64,000 nucleotides of DNA from Cylicocyclus nassatus (GCA_958299035.1 CATQJL010000305.1:68106792-68170791); one strand, 5' to 3'. Shown: positions 22,041-35,300, counted from the stretch's first letter. Notes: generated by a model not told the origin, from the letters alone. Translations and numbers: made by a program.

Positions 22041-25000
22041 ATGACGACGACAGTGTTGCAAATTCTGCAAAACTGTGAATCAATTGGCAACGATTTTTTG
22101 CGCACATTCAAGGACTATCCGTACTTCTTAGCGGCAATCAAAGCTATTAGAAATGGAATTGTGTGAGTAACGCGCACTCTACTTTGTTCAAGTTTGATCT
22201 CAATTGCTAAACTCATCGTTGGCTGAGTTGTTACGATGTTTGACTTTTTTCTGTAGAATCATTCGGAACACACACAAAATCACCATGGACGTCAAGTAGA
22301 AAATTATTTTCGATAAGTACGCTCAATAGTATGTATGCACCGATATCCGTGATTTCTATTGCCCAATGGAGAAAGGCTGTTTTTTATGCTCTATAACATT
22401 CGCTAAAATCACATCTTATGAAAGCTGAAATGTATTGCCTTTGTTCTAACAAGAAGGTCGGTTCAGTCGAAGTAGCTTTTTTATGGATCATATACTATTT
22501 TGAAGGGCGTTAAACGCTGATTCCCCTCTGGACGCCGAGTTACTAGCGTTCTTTGGGTTGAAAAATTGAATGCGTAATTTGAGCAAAAATTCATCAGAAT
22601 TGCTCAAATGGTCCAATGTTGGTTATCAGAGCACTCCATTTTAAAGGATACCTCTGTCCAAAACACTCATACAACGTGTTGCTCTATTTAGGCGCAGAAA
22701 AGTCCGTGATGTTAATTTTACTTAAATTCTGCGTTCATTTTTCGCTCCAAAAACATTTTTAACTCGGCACGCAGAAGCGCTCGGCAGACAATAAAACAAG
22801 ATTCGGAACTAGCGTTTAACGCTCTTCAAAATGATATATAACTTATTCGGAAAGGCCACTTCGACCAATCGGACTTCCGTTGTTAGTTCAGTCATGAAGA
22901 AATTTTAATTCTAAAATAACTTAGTCAATGATGAAACCTTTCCAGAGTAACACGTTTCGAAATGGATTATCAATTTGCAGATGCAGCTCATAGTGTTAAT
23001 TCACTCACATCAAATTTGAACAAATCAGCTTTTTTAGCTATGGAGTTAAGGTGCGATTACCCCATGCCTTCGTCATGGTATTTCTGTTCGGAGAACAAGC
23101 GTAAGTATCCCGAATTTCTCTTTTTCATTATCAGCAGCAAATTAATTATTTGCGAATTACTTTTATGAAGACTTCGTGTTACAGATTTATACAAAAGATA
23201 TTAACAATTTTGCGGATGACAAAGACACATGCGTTGAATCTTGCCAAGTTCTCATTTTCCTATCGACTTTTGAAAGAGCTCATTATGCGGCTTGATGGTG
23301 TAAAAGGCATGTTCAAGTCCTTGGAGGATTTGGATTTTCCCTTCAATTTGTGTTTTATAGGAGGCGTGCCTCGTGAATGGCACTCATTCGTTGCTGCTGG
23401 TATTATTGGATATTTCGTATTCGGTGAAGACAATCCTGTAAATGCACAGGTTTGCATAAGTCTAGTCATGAGAATACACACTGTAGTGCACAGCTAACCC
23501 TCCAAAAGACTGAAAAACTTATTCTTTTTCGTCTCAATCTTTTTTTTTAAAAGAAATTGTAGTCCATCAATGCTGATGTTTCAGCCAGCTCTGCATCAAG
23601 TACATCAGGCAGTTGAGTCAGCACTACTCTAATTTTAGGTTCTTATTCAAAAGTGGAAGCTGATTCTATTAAAAGCACAGTGTTGCTTTTACAACGTGTT
23701 GCTCCCACTCTTGTTAGTACAACGCCGCCCCTAACTCGGGTAAAAAATATGACTGTGGCGTACTTACTACTGGGTTCAAGATGATTTTCATGGGATTAAA
23801 CGGTGATTTTCGGGAAGCCAGTGGTAGAAGGATTCGAAGAACAATTGTTTTTAAGTTTATTTTCATCGAAAAGGTTTTCTATGAATCGCCGCGACGAAAA
23901 AAATATGAAGCCGTTGCATGCTAAATTCAGAAAAATTTTACAAATTCACATTTTTTGTTATATTATTAGAGCGGATAGGAATTGATGAAACACCGAAACA
24001 AACATGTAAAACTTCTATTCATGTTGAGGTCATGGGGTGACGGTTTCATGGCGATTTTCCTATCGCGGCGACACAATGAAAACCTTTTGAACGAAAGCAG
24101 TATATTTAGTGATTCTTCGAATCTTTGTGTCACTGGCTTTCCAAAAATCACTGCTCGATCTTAGGGAACGGCCATAGGTTGTCGGCAACGGTTGCCGAAG
24201 TTGCCGAGGTTGCTGGGGTTGCCGAGATTGCTGAGGTTGCCGGCGTTGCCGGTCGTTGTAGGACCTCATGATAGCCTCCACGTTTCGCGCGCTCTTTAAA
24301 GGCAGTGTCTCACCAAAATTTAGTTGCCGAAATTTTTGCATTTTGCAAGCCTGTCGGACCCTGTCTAGCACTGTATGGGCTTAAAATCGCACGAAGTTCC
24401 CAAAAACCCCGTTTTCTGGAGGCCCCGCGGAAGCAACGTGGACGAGTTGTACCTTCCAACTTCAGCCTCAGCCACAGTGGCAGCAACACAGGGGAGCTGG
24501 ATGCCAAGTGGAGAGACATGTTCAAACGCGTAAGTAGGGAGACCGAAGGAGTGGTCCGCGCGTACCAACTGGCTCTCCGCGTACCACTTTGAGTGAATTT
24601 TTCTCAGCGTAGAGGGGGTCAAATTGAGTGGGACTTGTTGCAATGGCCTATCTAGAGGTCCCTATAATAGAATATGTAAAGATCCCCGCGACCTCAACTT
24701 TGGTGAGACACTGCCTTTAAGCTGTCTCTATCTCTGACTTCGGCAGAGCCGGCAACCCCGGCAACCTCGGCAATCTCGACAACTGTTGCCGGCAACCTAA
24801 AGCCGTTCCCTTATGAAGATCGTTTTAAACCTAGTTAACCTAGTTGGACAACGGTTTTCTCGATTAATATGCCGCGGGTGGGGAAACGAAAACCGCTAGT
24901 TTGAGCCGATTTTCGCAGCTAACTGGTCCTTTCGCAGTGTTGTTGCATGTCGTTCCAGGACCAGCAGTCCGCAGGGGCGGCCCAAATTGGCGGCTTTCGT

Positions 25001-25784
25001 TCCCCTACCCATAGGCCGCAGTCCGTTCTTGAGCCGAGTTGGCATTATTTACCAGAGGGACTACTAGATGCCTGGGAGTGTCCGTATAATTTGATGCCAG
25101 TCCAAAGTTACTCCGTAATAAATGCCATATCAAGGAATAGTCTTGCAAGTCTAAAAATAATTACGTCATTCAGTCAATTTGCACTTTGTTCACCTGCCTT
25201 TGAGTGACATTTATTCTTAACCGCAATCCAATAAGAATCAATTTCAAAACATGTTTGCAAAATACTTTTTGTGTGTGTAGAGCGCAAGCTTAGCAAGCTA
25301 TTATATTTGCAGATTAACATGTACTTACTCTCACGGATCATGATTGGTATCGTGAAGTTGCTACTTAAAAAGGAAGTGCTACCAAAGCCAAGTAAGTTAC
25401 TACTGACATATTTTCGCTGATACTTGGCAGGTTTTTCACTTCAGATCAAACTGTTCTTTTATTTTGAGCGATATCATAATCTAGCTCAAAGAGTTAGCAA
25501 ATTACTCAAGCACAAATCGTAAAAAAATGATTTGATACTTTTTCTTCATGAATGTCTTGTAATCGATTTAAGCAGTTCAGCTGGCTAACATAATTTCAAC
25601 AAATTACATTTCAGACTTCCACTTCTATCCATTATACGCCGCATTTTGCTGGGCTGCATCGTTATGGTTATTTGAGCACCATACCGACGTCTTGCAAGGA
25701 TCCTTGGTAAAAAGCATGACATATCTCCACAAAGACATTGACTATTGGTCTGATTTCAAAACATTTTTAATCAAAAATAAGTAG
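22041..25784 (+). CDS. pxmp4: Peroxisomal membrane protein 4 (PMP24), Tim17/22/23 family
   Basis: Five exons: 22041-22162, 23038-23100, 23185-23449, 25313-25391, 25615-25784. All splice phases agree and give 232 aa (vertebrate PXMP4 is about 212). Diagnostic stretches in order are IRNGIVYGVKVRLPHAFVM (residues about 37-55), HALNLAKFSFSY, HSFVAAGIIGYFVFGEDN, NAQINMYLLSR, LWLFEHHTDVLQGS and SMTYLHKDIDYW with LIKNK at the C-terminus. PXMP4 is a multi-pass protein of the peroxisomal membrane related to mitochondrial Tim17/22/23; its biochemical role is poorly known. The extra length is an insert around residues 95-125. Intron 1 carries a MITE (22445-22886) and intron 3 (1.86 kb) carries three transposon-derived elements. 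A possible poly(A) signal is at 26116-26121. The gene converges on the DUF4139 pair. Confidence 0.92.
22445..22886. mobile_element. Palindromic MITE in PXMP4 intron 1 (TCGAAGTGGC family, copy 2)
   Basis: Left CTAACAAGAAGGTCGGTTCAG and right inverted GAAGTCCGATTGGTCGAAG end blocks, followed inward by GAGCGTTAAACGCT-type blocks that pair across the element. Same family and size as 8956-9403. Confidence 0.72.
23803..24154. mobile_element. Palindromic MITE in PXMP4 intron 3
   Basis: Left GTGATTTTCGGGAAGCCAGTG...GATTCGAAGAA pairs with right TTCTTCGAATC...CACTGGCTTTCCAAAAATCAC. The inner AAAGGTTTTC and GCCGCGAC blocks also pair. No unambiguous target duplication. Confidence 0.75.
24165..24810. mobile_element. 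Harbinger-like MITE in PXMP4 intron 3, interrupted by a second element
   Basis: Ends GGGAACGGCCATAGGTTG and, inverted, GGGAACGGCTTTAGGTTG, flanked by TTA on both sides (24162-24164, 24811-24813); three-base TWA duplications are typical of PIF/Harbinger. Sub-terminal regions are short tandem GGTTGCCG-type repeats (24190-24260, 24745-24795). A 417-bp TTAA-type element (24300-24716) sits inside. A short relative occurs at 57036-57171. Confidence 0.75.
24300..24716. mobile_element. piggyBac-like MITE nested in the Harbinger-like MITE
   Basis: Ends AGGCAGTGTCTCACC and inverted GGTGAGACACTGCCT, flanked by TTAA on both sides (24296-24299, 24717-24720), the piggyBac-type target. The same AGGCAGYG ends occur at 35931-36312, 53849-54308 and 54313-54711. 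Confidence 0.8.
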
Positions 25785-26115
25785 ATTTGTTAAGTTAGTT
25801 CATCATACTCAGGCACATTAGTGATATCGTTTCTAAAGCTTTCATTACCAATAATTTTTTCTTTTCTGTGTCCTTGGTGCGTCGTACATCATGCCTGGAG
25901 CTGATTTGATGCCTTTCAATTTTTTTTTGTTTTGCAATGTATCCTTGGAATAATTCTATTGGTAAACCATTGTTGTCCTACTTCAGGTGATTTTCATAAG
26001 TTCCCCATAGACACGCAATCCTGTTCTGAAGCTTTGTATTTAAAAATTAAAATTTATCGCCTGATCTACTTTGGCCTTGTACATAAGTTTTCGCGTACTA
26101 TAGATACTGACATTG

Positions 26116-26121
26116 AATAAA
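26116..26121 (+). promoter_or_regulatory. Candidate poly(A) signal, PXMP4 gene
   Basis: AATAAA 332 bases after the stop; the first perfect hexamer in the right orientation that I noticed. Confidence 0.35.
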
Positions 26122-26791
26122 TCTCCTTTGTTGCTATCTCAAATGCATGGAAAATGCAAAGAAGCCTTTGTGCAACGGCTGTCCGGACAATCTTTTCGGT
26201 CTTCGAGATCACGCAAAAAAATGTAAGATGGGGAAGTTGGTGCCAAAAGCTTTTTTGGGTTGCTTCTCAGATTTTTTGCAAATTTGAAATCACAGATGCA
26301 AACACCTGTGAACCATTTCAAATCGTGACTGTTCGGGGAAGGGTCTGCCTTCGTGATTTTATTGTTATGCATGATGTTCGCAGCAGAGATTGAGGCAAAA
26401 ATTTGTTAATACAGGATGTGGAAGACGCTCTAAAATAAAAATACATAAAGTCTGGAAGCGGTAAAAGAGGTACATATGCTTCATGGCCATAAGAAATTTA
26501 TGGGCAAGATGGCACACCTTTTAGAAGATTCGTTTGTGTAGGATGATCGATTGAATTGCAGGGAACAAGAAGGAATTTAGGTGCTTAATGCTTGTAAATA
26601 AAATGCTCTAATTGGATTACGCTGAGCTAGTGCTAGGATGATCATCTGAAACCAAAAGCTTGAGCTACTAATAAGCATTATGCATCTTTTTCTTCTGTCC
26701 TTCGTTCTGTCTTTGCAGAACGTAGCTTCAGCTTTGGTAAAGTATTCTTCAGATGTTAAAACACTGATTGTTTGTAGATTTCGAATGTGAA
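26122..26791. other. Convergent intergenic region
   Basis: Between the 3' ends of PXMP4 (+) and the DUF4139 gene A (-). No exon supported on either strand. Confidence 0.45.
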
Positions 26792-26997
26792 TTTATTGTT
26801 TGCGAAGAAGTGCAAGACTTTTTTTTTGCTGAAAATGTGGTGGAAAAGGGCATATGTATTCAGCACATATGTGCCTAAATTCATTATTCATTCTTCTCAT
26901 AAAAGGTCAGTAAACAAATTTTTGATTTGCACATTAACGTCTTCGGTTTTTGAACCCAAAGATACATCAGAATATTTGTTATATCACAGAAAAAAGG

Positions 26998-29900
26998 TTA
27001 AAAAGAGCTGCTTTTCTTCGATGGGCGCTCAATAAATTGAACGGTTTCGTTGGCAGGATGATCGATGGCCCATTTCACATGAAGCTCGCTGGCCATTCCT
27101 GCACGAATTGACAGAGTCCATTCCAAAATGCTTCCCTTCATTTTCGCTCCCTGTCTTGGAGTTTCCGCAGCGATGGTGAGGTCTTCTGCAAGGCTCAACC
27201 TAATTTAGGTTCAAAGGACTCCGGAGAAGATACCTAGTTTGTTATTCGAGTTTGCTTCATCTATTGGTGCAATTGTTGGGTTGATGAGTCTTATCTAAAA
27301 GGAATTCAAACCAGCCGAGCACATGCTTGCTACAGATGACGAACCCTTATTTTCTCATCAGTACTTCGAGGTATAGGTTCCTTCAAAGTTAGCAGAACAG
27401 GGTCATTGCGCGTGTTTTTGATCGTAATCAGTTGGTCATGTACGGTAGATGAGCTTTTTGATATAAGTCCGGTCTGAAATATTGCTTTTAGTTGGACAAA
27501 TCTAAGCTTAAAACCAAACGAATCGAACGAAAAAATTTTTAGTTGAACTTTTCAAAATTAGTCTTTATTCACTTTTGTTAAAAATTTTTTTCACTCTTGC
27601 TTAGACTGGAAGCGTCTGCGATAACCCAAACTCAGTTTGAAGAAGAATAATCTTTCTCAACTCAAGTTGAAGTTATAGAAATTCATGTTCTAGAGAAGAG
27701 ATTTATCTTTATGGATTTTCCGTGACTATAATCCAGGGCAATTATTAGGTTGTAACAGAATTAATGCAGGTACTCCAACTATTGAATTTGAATTGCTATA
27801 ACATTTTACAAAAATAGCCAATTTTTTCAAAAGAAGTTGTTGCAACCAGCAGGCCTTTGATGATCTGGTACGCATTACAATGTCATTGTAGATTCACTGA
27901 GAAAATTTCTATACTCGAAGACTGTCAGTAGTTTTCTTGTAAAACCTTCATTTTGAAAGGGCATAACTTACTTAACAATAGTAGAATTATATAAGTTTTA
28001 CTCATTATGTATACAATAGTCGCTTATGCAACGTTAAGCTTGCATTTTACGAAAAAGATTTAGCCAAAATATATTGCCAAAAGATTTGTAACTTGCTCAT
28101 TCTTCTCAACTTCTCCGAAAAGGCGAAAAAGTGCCTTCTTGCTGTTTTTCAAATTCTCCATCCGCTAAAGACTGCTATCAAATGTTCTATGCTTATTCTT
28201 TCTGCACATGCGAAAGCTCTGCAATTGCTTTGCAGCACTTAGGATTTTTATACGCCGCAAAATGATAGCAGCGGTTGTTTGAGTTTGAGATGAAATTCCT
28301 TAGTCTGGAAACTCCTGAAAAATTTGCTTCAAAGTGTACTTTGTAGCACAGAACACTTACAAACATTACGCTAGTTTGCGAAAAATCCTGGCTCTTCGCG
28401 GTGGATTTAGAGCAAAGAGGTAAAGAGAAAGTTTTCCAGGAATTAGTCTCTTGATTTCAGAAGCACGGAAATTCCCAACAAACCCACTCCTTTTGAAACG
28501 AAAGCATGCCTAAGAAAGTAGAAGAAAAGTACTTTCAAAATAATATACACAGTTTTCTGAGACAGCATAATTTTTTTGTGAAACGCATATCGAAAAAGTG
28601 GTTTGAAAAACCTGCGTTAATTCTATTACAACCTAATATAATGACAAATGCAAAACTTTTTAATGTGGACCTCCGCAATGTTGAATCATATGATTGTTAT
28701 CAATATTAAGTCAGAACTAAAAGACATAGGTCCAAACCTGCTCATGATATTTTTTGACTGGCTTGTACTCGATCCGCAGAGCTGTATCAACTCCCAACGA
28801 ACAAGAGAACCTTTCACCTGGCGATACGTTACTTATGGTACCCTGAAGAATTGTCCGAAAAAATAATCTCATAGCAGGATTTGGAAACCAAAACCTACTT
28901 TCGATACAAAACTATTGTTCAGATAAACGGAAGTTTCGCCGGCTAAGAACGGAAGGTCAGAATTATTCACCGCCGAAGCAGTTAGAAACGCGCTGGTATT
29001 CTTGGAGGGGACGCATTCGTGAACCAAAATAGGTTCAACATCAACTATCCCAATGGTAACCTGGAAGGTATATGAGGGTTAGATTCTCCCAAAAAGGTGG
29101 TCTAGCACGTACTTTGTGCTCGGCTCCATCAGATGGGATTGCTGCTGGTTTGGACACTACAAACTCAGTACTTAGAGCATGTGCCTCGTCAGGAGCAACC
29201 AGCGCTACCTTGTCAAAGATACCCATCACTTACTAAGGCGGAAATACAAAATTCGACTTACCTTAGCTTGAGCAAGCTTGGGAGCTTCAACTTCTTCCAT
29301 GACTAGCTCCTCATCATCCATCACAGATAAAGATTCAGTCATAGCAAAAGGCATGGAACCACTTCTAGACCCTCTGGTTGGGCTCCCGCTGAGGATAAGA
29401 AGCCATTCAAAAATTGGAAAAAATCTATTTTTTGCTCACATTTTTCGTCGCAATTTCACTGGGAAAGGGTGTGGTTCAGCAGGAGGCGTTGGACGATAAA
29501 ATACGGCTTCCAAGACACCTAGTTCCGGTAGATGTCCTCCCAGAGATGGTTGAGCCGTTGAAAGTACCTGTAGTGGAGTTAAAAAATAGCTGATTCTTCA
29601 TAATTGAGAACTTACCAAAGAAGCATTGGACCAGTCTTCCTGGGTTGATTGTGAAATGATTCCATAATAAACAATCTAAAAGACCCAAACATTGCCAGGA
29701 GTAGGTGAAAAAGAGCAAACAGAAGAATTCCGACCTTAAGAGATTGGTGTTCGCCCGTTTCCACCCGGATATCGTATGACGGTCTCCAGGAAGCACAGTC
29801 AACCTGATAGGTAATCTCCAGCTCAACTTTACCGCCTTCTATACTTTCAAGGGTAACAATGATTGTTCTGTAACAGGAGATTTTGCTTACTCGCAAAAAA

Positions 29901-31894
29901 AATTCTTCATCAGTAGCGAGCCGAGGGAGGGAAAGCGAGGGGAGGGAAGGGGGGGGGGGGAGGGTAAAGGGCATTCTTGAAAAATTTGTAGTAAAATTGT
30001 GCACGACTTCAATTGACATTTTATTACAAATTTTGAAATATTCAATTTGGTCTTGTAAAAAAATTTCGGGCGTAACTGCCTCCAAGCCCCTTTTTTAAAA
30101 TCTCTTCGGGTCATAGGCCCGTTGAATTTTGGGGAGCCCACCAGTTTTTGGATAGGAATAGGGTTTGTCACACCCCTTTATTTAAAAAGGAATTCTGTGC
30201 CCCCCCCCCCGCCCCGCCCTCGCCAAAAATTATCTCTCGTACCGCCTCTACCTCTTTATGTCTACTAACTTGCAATGATGAAGAATAGTAGAATCAACAC
30301 TCTCCTGCTCAAGCTGTAGTCGCAAAACTGCGAGCTCCCTTTCCGCCTTTTCGAGGCTTTTTTGAACACTCCGATGTTCTAAGAAAAATTTTCAAGTGCC
30401 CACATAAATTGAGATTGTTTACCCGCTCGAATTTCAGTAGAACTTTTGTCGTAAAAGCTAAAGAATGAAGTGAGGTTGTCTAGTGTCCCATTATCCAATG
30501 TAAACGAATCGTTTTCTGTCTTTGGGCGCGAAACGACAGCGCTACCAACCTAAACGTAGAAAAGCACATTATGCCCATATTTCCAATATAAAAGGTCAAA
30601 AAGTCATGAAAAATTAGCAAACCTCTCCGACGACTCTGTCCAGCACCTCGATTCTTCTTTGCAAAATACCAACCCTATCTTGAAGTGTGTATACCTCCTG
30701 TTCCTTTTGCTCAATGTTTGTTCGTAGTTCCTTGGCCTAAAAAAGCTCTAACTAAAACGAAAACATTCCGATGAGATAGGGACATACTTTCGGTGAGTCT
30801 GTATCTTCGGGTGTAACAGATTTATCCTGAAGTTGGACGTCATGAATAAAGCCATCGCCTCGACCATCGACGCGAACCGAATCATATATGATATGATTAG
30901 TTACGTTCTGCAAATATATGAGAGCAGATTTACAAAATGATGATATGCTGGAAGAGCTCCGCGGCAAATTCACACTGATTTTCTGATTTTCAGAAGGGCC
31001 TCCTTCCCCAGTTTATTTTGTCAAAAATTCTTCAATTCAGAGCTTTACCAACAAAAATGTAAATTTGTAGCAGTTTGTGATTGTATGAGATAAATATAAT
31101 TATGAAAAATGCAGAACCGCTAAGGACGGTGATCTACCATATTTTCCTTGACTTCAAGCCACCAATACATTGGAAAACGCATAAATAATATATATGCATA
31201 AAGTGAGATGATCCATGAACAAATAAATACTTAGGAATAACATAAGCCTAAATTGAATGAATAGATATACGAACAATTCAGAATAATGAATGAGTGGAAG
31301 GTTCGTGACTTTTTTAGGGATGAGGATCCACTTTAATGATACGTCTTTTAATTTTCGCAAGCATTACGTGCTTCATGGTTTATGTAGGGTTGTAGTGGTC
31401 ATCTTGTAAAATGTGCATTCTTGTATCAAACACCACTATAGAAAAAATATAATTTCTTTCATCTGGAGAGAGGAATTCTGAGACAACGAAACATAAAGTT
31501 GATGAAAGGGCACTTGTGCATTAGTAGTGAGTTACTCTTTCAACTTTTATACACATCACTTTGTCTTTGAAATTGTAAATTTTCCGTTCACTGTCAATCA
31601 CTCTTACAAACGAATTTCTGGGTTACAAAAATTCAGTCTCGCTAGCCCTTTGAGTTTTGGTCAACAAATGTCTAATTGCAGGGCTCAGAACCATTTCCAT
31701 AAATGAAGATAGCACATATTAAGAGAAGCGTGTGAGGTTGGACTTACCTCAAGGTATACGTCATTTAGACCGGGTTTCAGCTCACACTCCACTACACGTT
31801 TCAATTCAGCTCGATCATTGAATACAACCACTCGTGCGAGTTGTTGGTCGCGACACTCTTTTTTGATCACAGTGGGTGCACCTTCATCCAGCAT
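26998..31894 (-). CDS. DUF4140/DUF4139 protein, F37C4.5-like, paralogue A
   Basis: Fifteen exons: 31748-31894, 30788-30907, 30623-30736, 30423-30549, 30270-30378, 29735-29867, 29616-29675, 29440-29567, 29262-29388, 29113-29208, 28899-29060, 28738-28842, 27345-27473, 27234-27294, 26998-27185. All phases agree; 601 aa. Residues about 20-50 (VVVFNDRAELKRVVECELKPG) with VRVDGRGDGFIHDVQ start the DUF4140 region; residues about 90-205 are charged and heptad-like, probably coiled coil; from about 207 (TIIVTLES, SWRPSYDIRV, YYGIISQSTQEDW, VLSTAQPSLGG) to the end is DUF4139. The family is shared with C. elegans F37C4.5 and bacterial MuiA-like proteins; biochemical role unknown. An acidic Met/Glu segment (residues about 332-355) replaces the FG-bearing linker of paralogue B. 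A TTTCACAG acceptor abuts the ATG, so trans-splicing or a missed 5' exon is possible. Candidate poly(A) signal at 26792-26797. Confidence 0.92.
29920..30240. repeat. G-rich/C-rich insertion in intron 5 of paralogue A
   Basis: A purine/G-run block (about 29927-29965) and a C-run block (about 30199-30225) face each other inside the 402-nt intron, like the G/C-run ends of the MITE at 1548-1914. Probably a transposon remnant. A 157-codon frame across the intron-exon boundary here is an artefact. Confidence 0.5.
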
Positions 31895-32185
31895 CTGTGA
31901 AATCCGAAATTTGGATAATAAGGCAAAAATAATCCGTAACTATTTTGAAAAAGAGGAACAATGACGGCAAGACACATGAGCAAACAGCTGAAATATCGCA
32001 CATTGTGAAAGAAAGCACTAAAAATTGATTTTATTCTGATGCATCAAATGTAGGCGCAGCAATACAAGCAAAAAAGTGCAATTATGCGCGTATCTAGGTG
32101 AGTGCATAATGACATTTTCTATGGTAACGGAGAGAAAATAGATACAGCTCATTTTCAAAGTTAAAAAAAGCTACATAAGGTTGTA

Positions 32186-32191
32186 TTTATT
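32186..32191 (-). promoter_or_regulatory. Poly(A) signal of DUF4139 paralogue B
   Basis: AATAAA on the minus strand, about 180 bases after the stop and about 290 before the ATG of paralogue A, so the two can be separate transcripts. Confidence 0.5.
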
Positions 32192-32368
32192 TCAATTACA
32201 GAAAATGCAACATATGCTAATTTACAAGATCTAAAGTACAAAATTGAGTATGTGCAACAAGTATACATTTACAAATTAGCAAACAATGAAAAATTAAGTA
32301 TTTTATGAGACAATGAATTACGATGTAACGTCACCGAACACATGAGCAAAATCGAACACAGGCACTCT

Positions 32369-35300
32369 CTAACAATGCCGCTCTATAAAGTGCACAGTTT
32401 CATTGGTAGGGTGCTCGACAGTCCATTTTACGTGAAGCTCTTCAGCTTTTCCACCCGGTATCGACACTGTCCATTCAAGGTTGCTACCGATCATTTTTGC
32501 ACCCATCGTGGGCAGTTTTGCTTCCGATTTGAGATCTTCTGTTAAAAAAAGGTTTTATTACGACAAAACAAAGCATGGAAAGTATTTTAAGGTCAATACT
32601 ATTGGATAAGCACTTTAAAGATTGAGTATAATTCGTTGTATGTTAAATACCTTTATATCTATTAGGTTGTCCCACAGGTATGAGATGCGGGGTACAATTA
32701 GAAAGATCAAATCAATCTCTACAAAATGGCTTTCAAAAGTTCGTACCAGACTTGTTCCACATCGAGTTTCAAGACAAAATGGAAAAAAAATCCAAAATTC
32801 CGAAAAACGAAAATTATGGTATCTCATTGTCAGTTCAAAAGCATTCTGCAAAGTTCCTACCTGCTCACGCACACAATTTCCCCATCAGCTATTTATATAT
32901 ACACTTGCTGCGTTTTTCTGATGGCTAGAAATCGAGAAAAAATAATGCGATCAATTTTCAAACTTTGCCTGTAATAGGTCTATGCTCTTCGCAAATATAT
33001 ATATTTATATGGCTTATTCCTCAAGGATACTCCCAGAAGATTGCACCCTTCTAGATGCCTTAGTTTTTGAGAGATATTAATTTGAAGGTACGACTATGGA
33101 AGACTTACGGGACAACCTGATATATGCGATTGATTTCCCACGATAGTAAATCGTTTTTCTGAACTATCACTGTGCATACAAATCCTTTAATTTAGATGTG
33201 ATTGCAGTTTTGTCCTTCTTGAGACTGATTGAAGTTCTGCTTATCAGCTGATTTAAGATTCCCAACAGTATTAGAGTATGGGTATGACAGGCAAAGAAAC
33301 TACACATTCAAAATGTATTTTGTTAGGTGAAAGGCACATTGAAAACCAAAGAGCTAGCCAGAAGAGAAAACAACTATTACTATTAAATCATAATATTATC
33401 GAAACTTTGATTGATCTTATAACTGTAGATTGTTTCAGAGTTCTATCCGTTTTCGTAGTTTGTGTTTGATTTACTACTTTACTGTCACTCATTTTAGGAA
33501 AGGTTATTGATTGGCAAACCTATGCATACTCAAAATTATTGCAGCGATAAGGAAAAAGATATCCTGGGCGCAAAACTCTAAACATCTTGTTTTAGGAATC
33601 TTCTATCTGCAAAGCCATAACTTGATTTGGAATATAGTATAAACGCACAACCACTGCTCATTGTGTCAATTCAGCTGGGGAGTGTTGCTAAATTTCATTC
33701 CACCGAATTTCATCATGAAGATTTTTGCAGAAAAAATTGAAAGGGTATACTACATATTCCCGCTTGTTCTAAGGTAGCGGAAAAGAGCTTCTTGAAATTT
33801 TTTCTTTTGATAAAAATTGAGTTCCTTTTATATATCTAGTAGGAAATGCTCTAAGCTGTTTTACTGATTAGAGCTAAAACTTCGTAGTTGCATTGCCTCT
33901 TATGATTTTTACATGGCTTGTAAAAATCACAGCAACAGATCATGTTCGGAAAATTGCATAGGTTCAAAATTTTTCTAAAATCATCTATCAACGAGCATTT
34001 CGTAACACAAGTGTCCAGTCAAATGTTACATATGTTTCAAAGAAAATTCATTTGCAGATTTCACGGCAATAGAGCAAAAAGGGAAATTTGCACAGGTGCT
34101 TTGATGTCACGTAATCACAGAATGAGCAAAGCTCTAGGAAAGCTAAAGTATGTATAAAAAACTAGAAGAAAAGAGCTTTCCAACGATATAATCAATGTCT
34201 TTAGATAGTAATTTCTTCTTCCAAAATCAGCAGCTGAATGAGAGGACAAAAAATGAGTAAAACTTTTGAAAAAAAGACATACACAATAGTTTACAATTAT
34301 TTTAATGTTTGTTCCCACCATAAAAAGATCAATGGCAACTGCGCGTTTGATGCAGAATTTTACTCATCTTGTCTAGTAATCCTTTGTTTACATCACTCTT
34401 AGCTCAACTATCCAAATTAGAGTATCAATTGATACTTAATGACAGAAACATAAACTATACCTGACTTCTCCTGCGTTTCCTGTACAGAAGAAGGGGAGGG
34501 ATTCACAAGTTTGATCTAAAAATTATTTCAAGGATGCTAATCCGTTCTCCGAACTCAGCTAGAAATTACCTTTATTCTTTCATCTGTACTTCGAGGTATC
34601 GGTTCTCTAATAGTCAACAATACAGGGTCATTTCGAGGGTTCTTCACCACTATCATTTGGTCATGCATCATCGATGAACCTTTGGTAAGGTAACCAACCT
34701 GCGCAACTTTTAATCAGATGTTTGGTTTGATGTGGTCTAATTTAGGCGAACCTGCTCATAAAATTTTTTTACTGGTTTATAGTCTACATTCAGTGATGTG
34801 TCAACTCCCAATGAAGTCGAAAATCTGTCGCCTGGAGAGACATTGTTCATGGATGTCTGAAGAAGATATAAAACTTTTTGAATATAAACAAAAATACACA
34901 AACAAAATCAAACCTTACAGACGAAACTGTTATTGTGGTAGATATGTGCGTCACCTTTTAGAAAAGGCAAATCCGAGGAATTAATCGAATGCGCAATAAG
35001 AAATACATTTGTATTCTTTGAAGGAACGCATTCGCGAGCTACTAACGGCTCAACATCTATGATGCCGATAGTAACCTAAAATCGAGAAAATTTGAGTCGA
35101 TTAAACAATACGGGGAACTCCTACCCTGTGAGACGCACCATCGGATGGTATAAGTATTGGTCTGGCGATAGTAAACTCGGTGTTCAAGGGATGTGGTTCG
35201 GAGACCGAGGCAGTTGATACCTGAATTTTTTTTTTGCTGTCTAGAAAATCTTGAGAACCTATCCAAGTCTTATACGGGCAACTTCTGAGGGAGTATAAAA

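Noticed and set aside
29612..30085. 157-codon minus-strand frame
   Set aside because: It reads from intron 5 through exon 6 into intron 6 of paralogue A; only the middle part is coding.
31895..32368. Two-gene operon for the DUF4139 pair
   Set aside because: Spacing is 475 nt, with a poly(A) signal between. The acceptor next to the downstream ATG is suggestive but not enough to claim an SL2-type operon.
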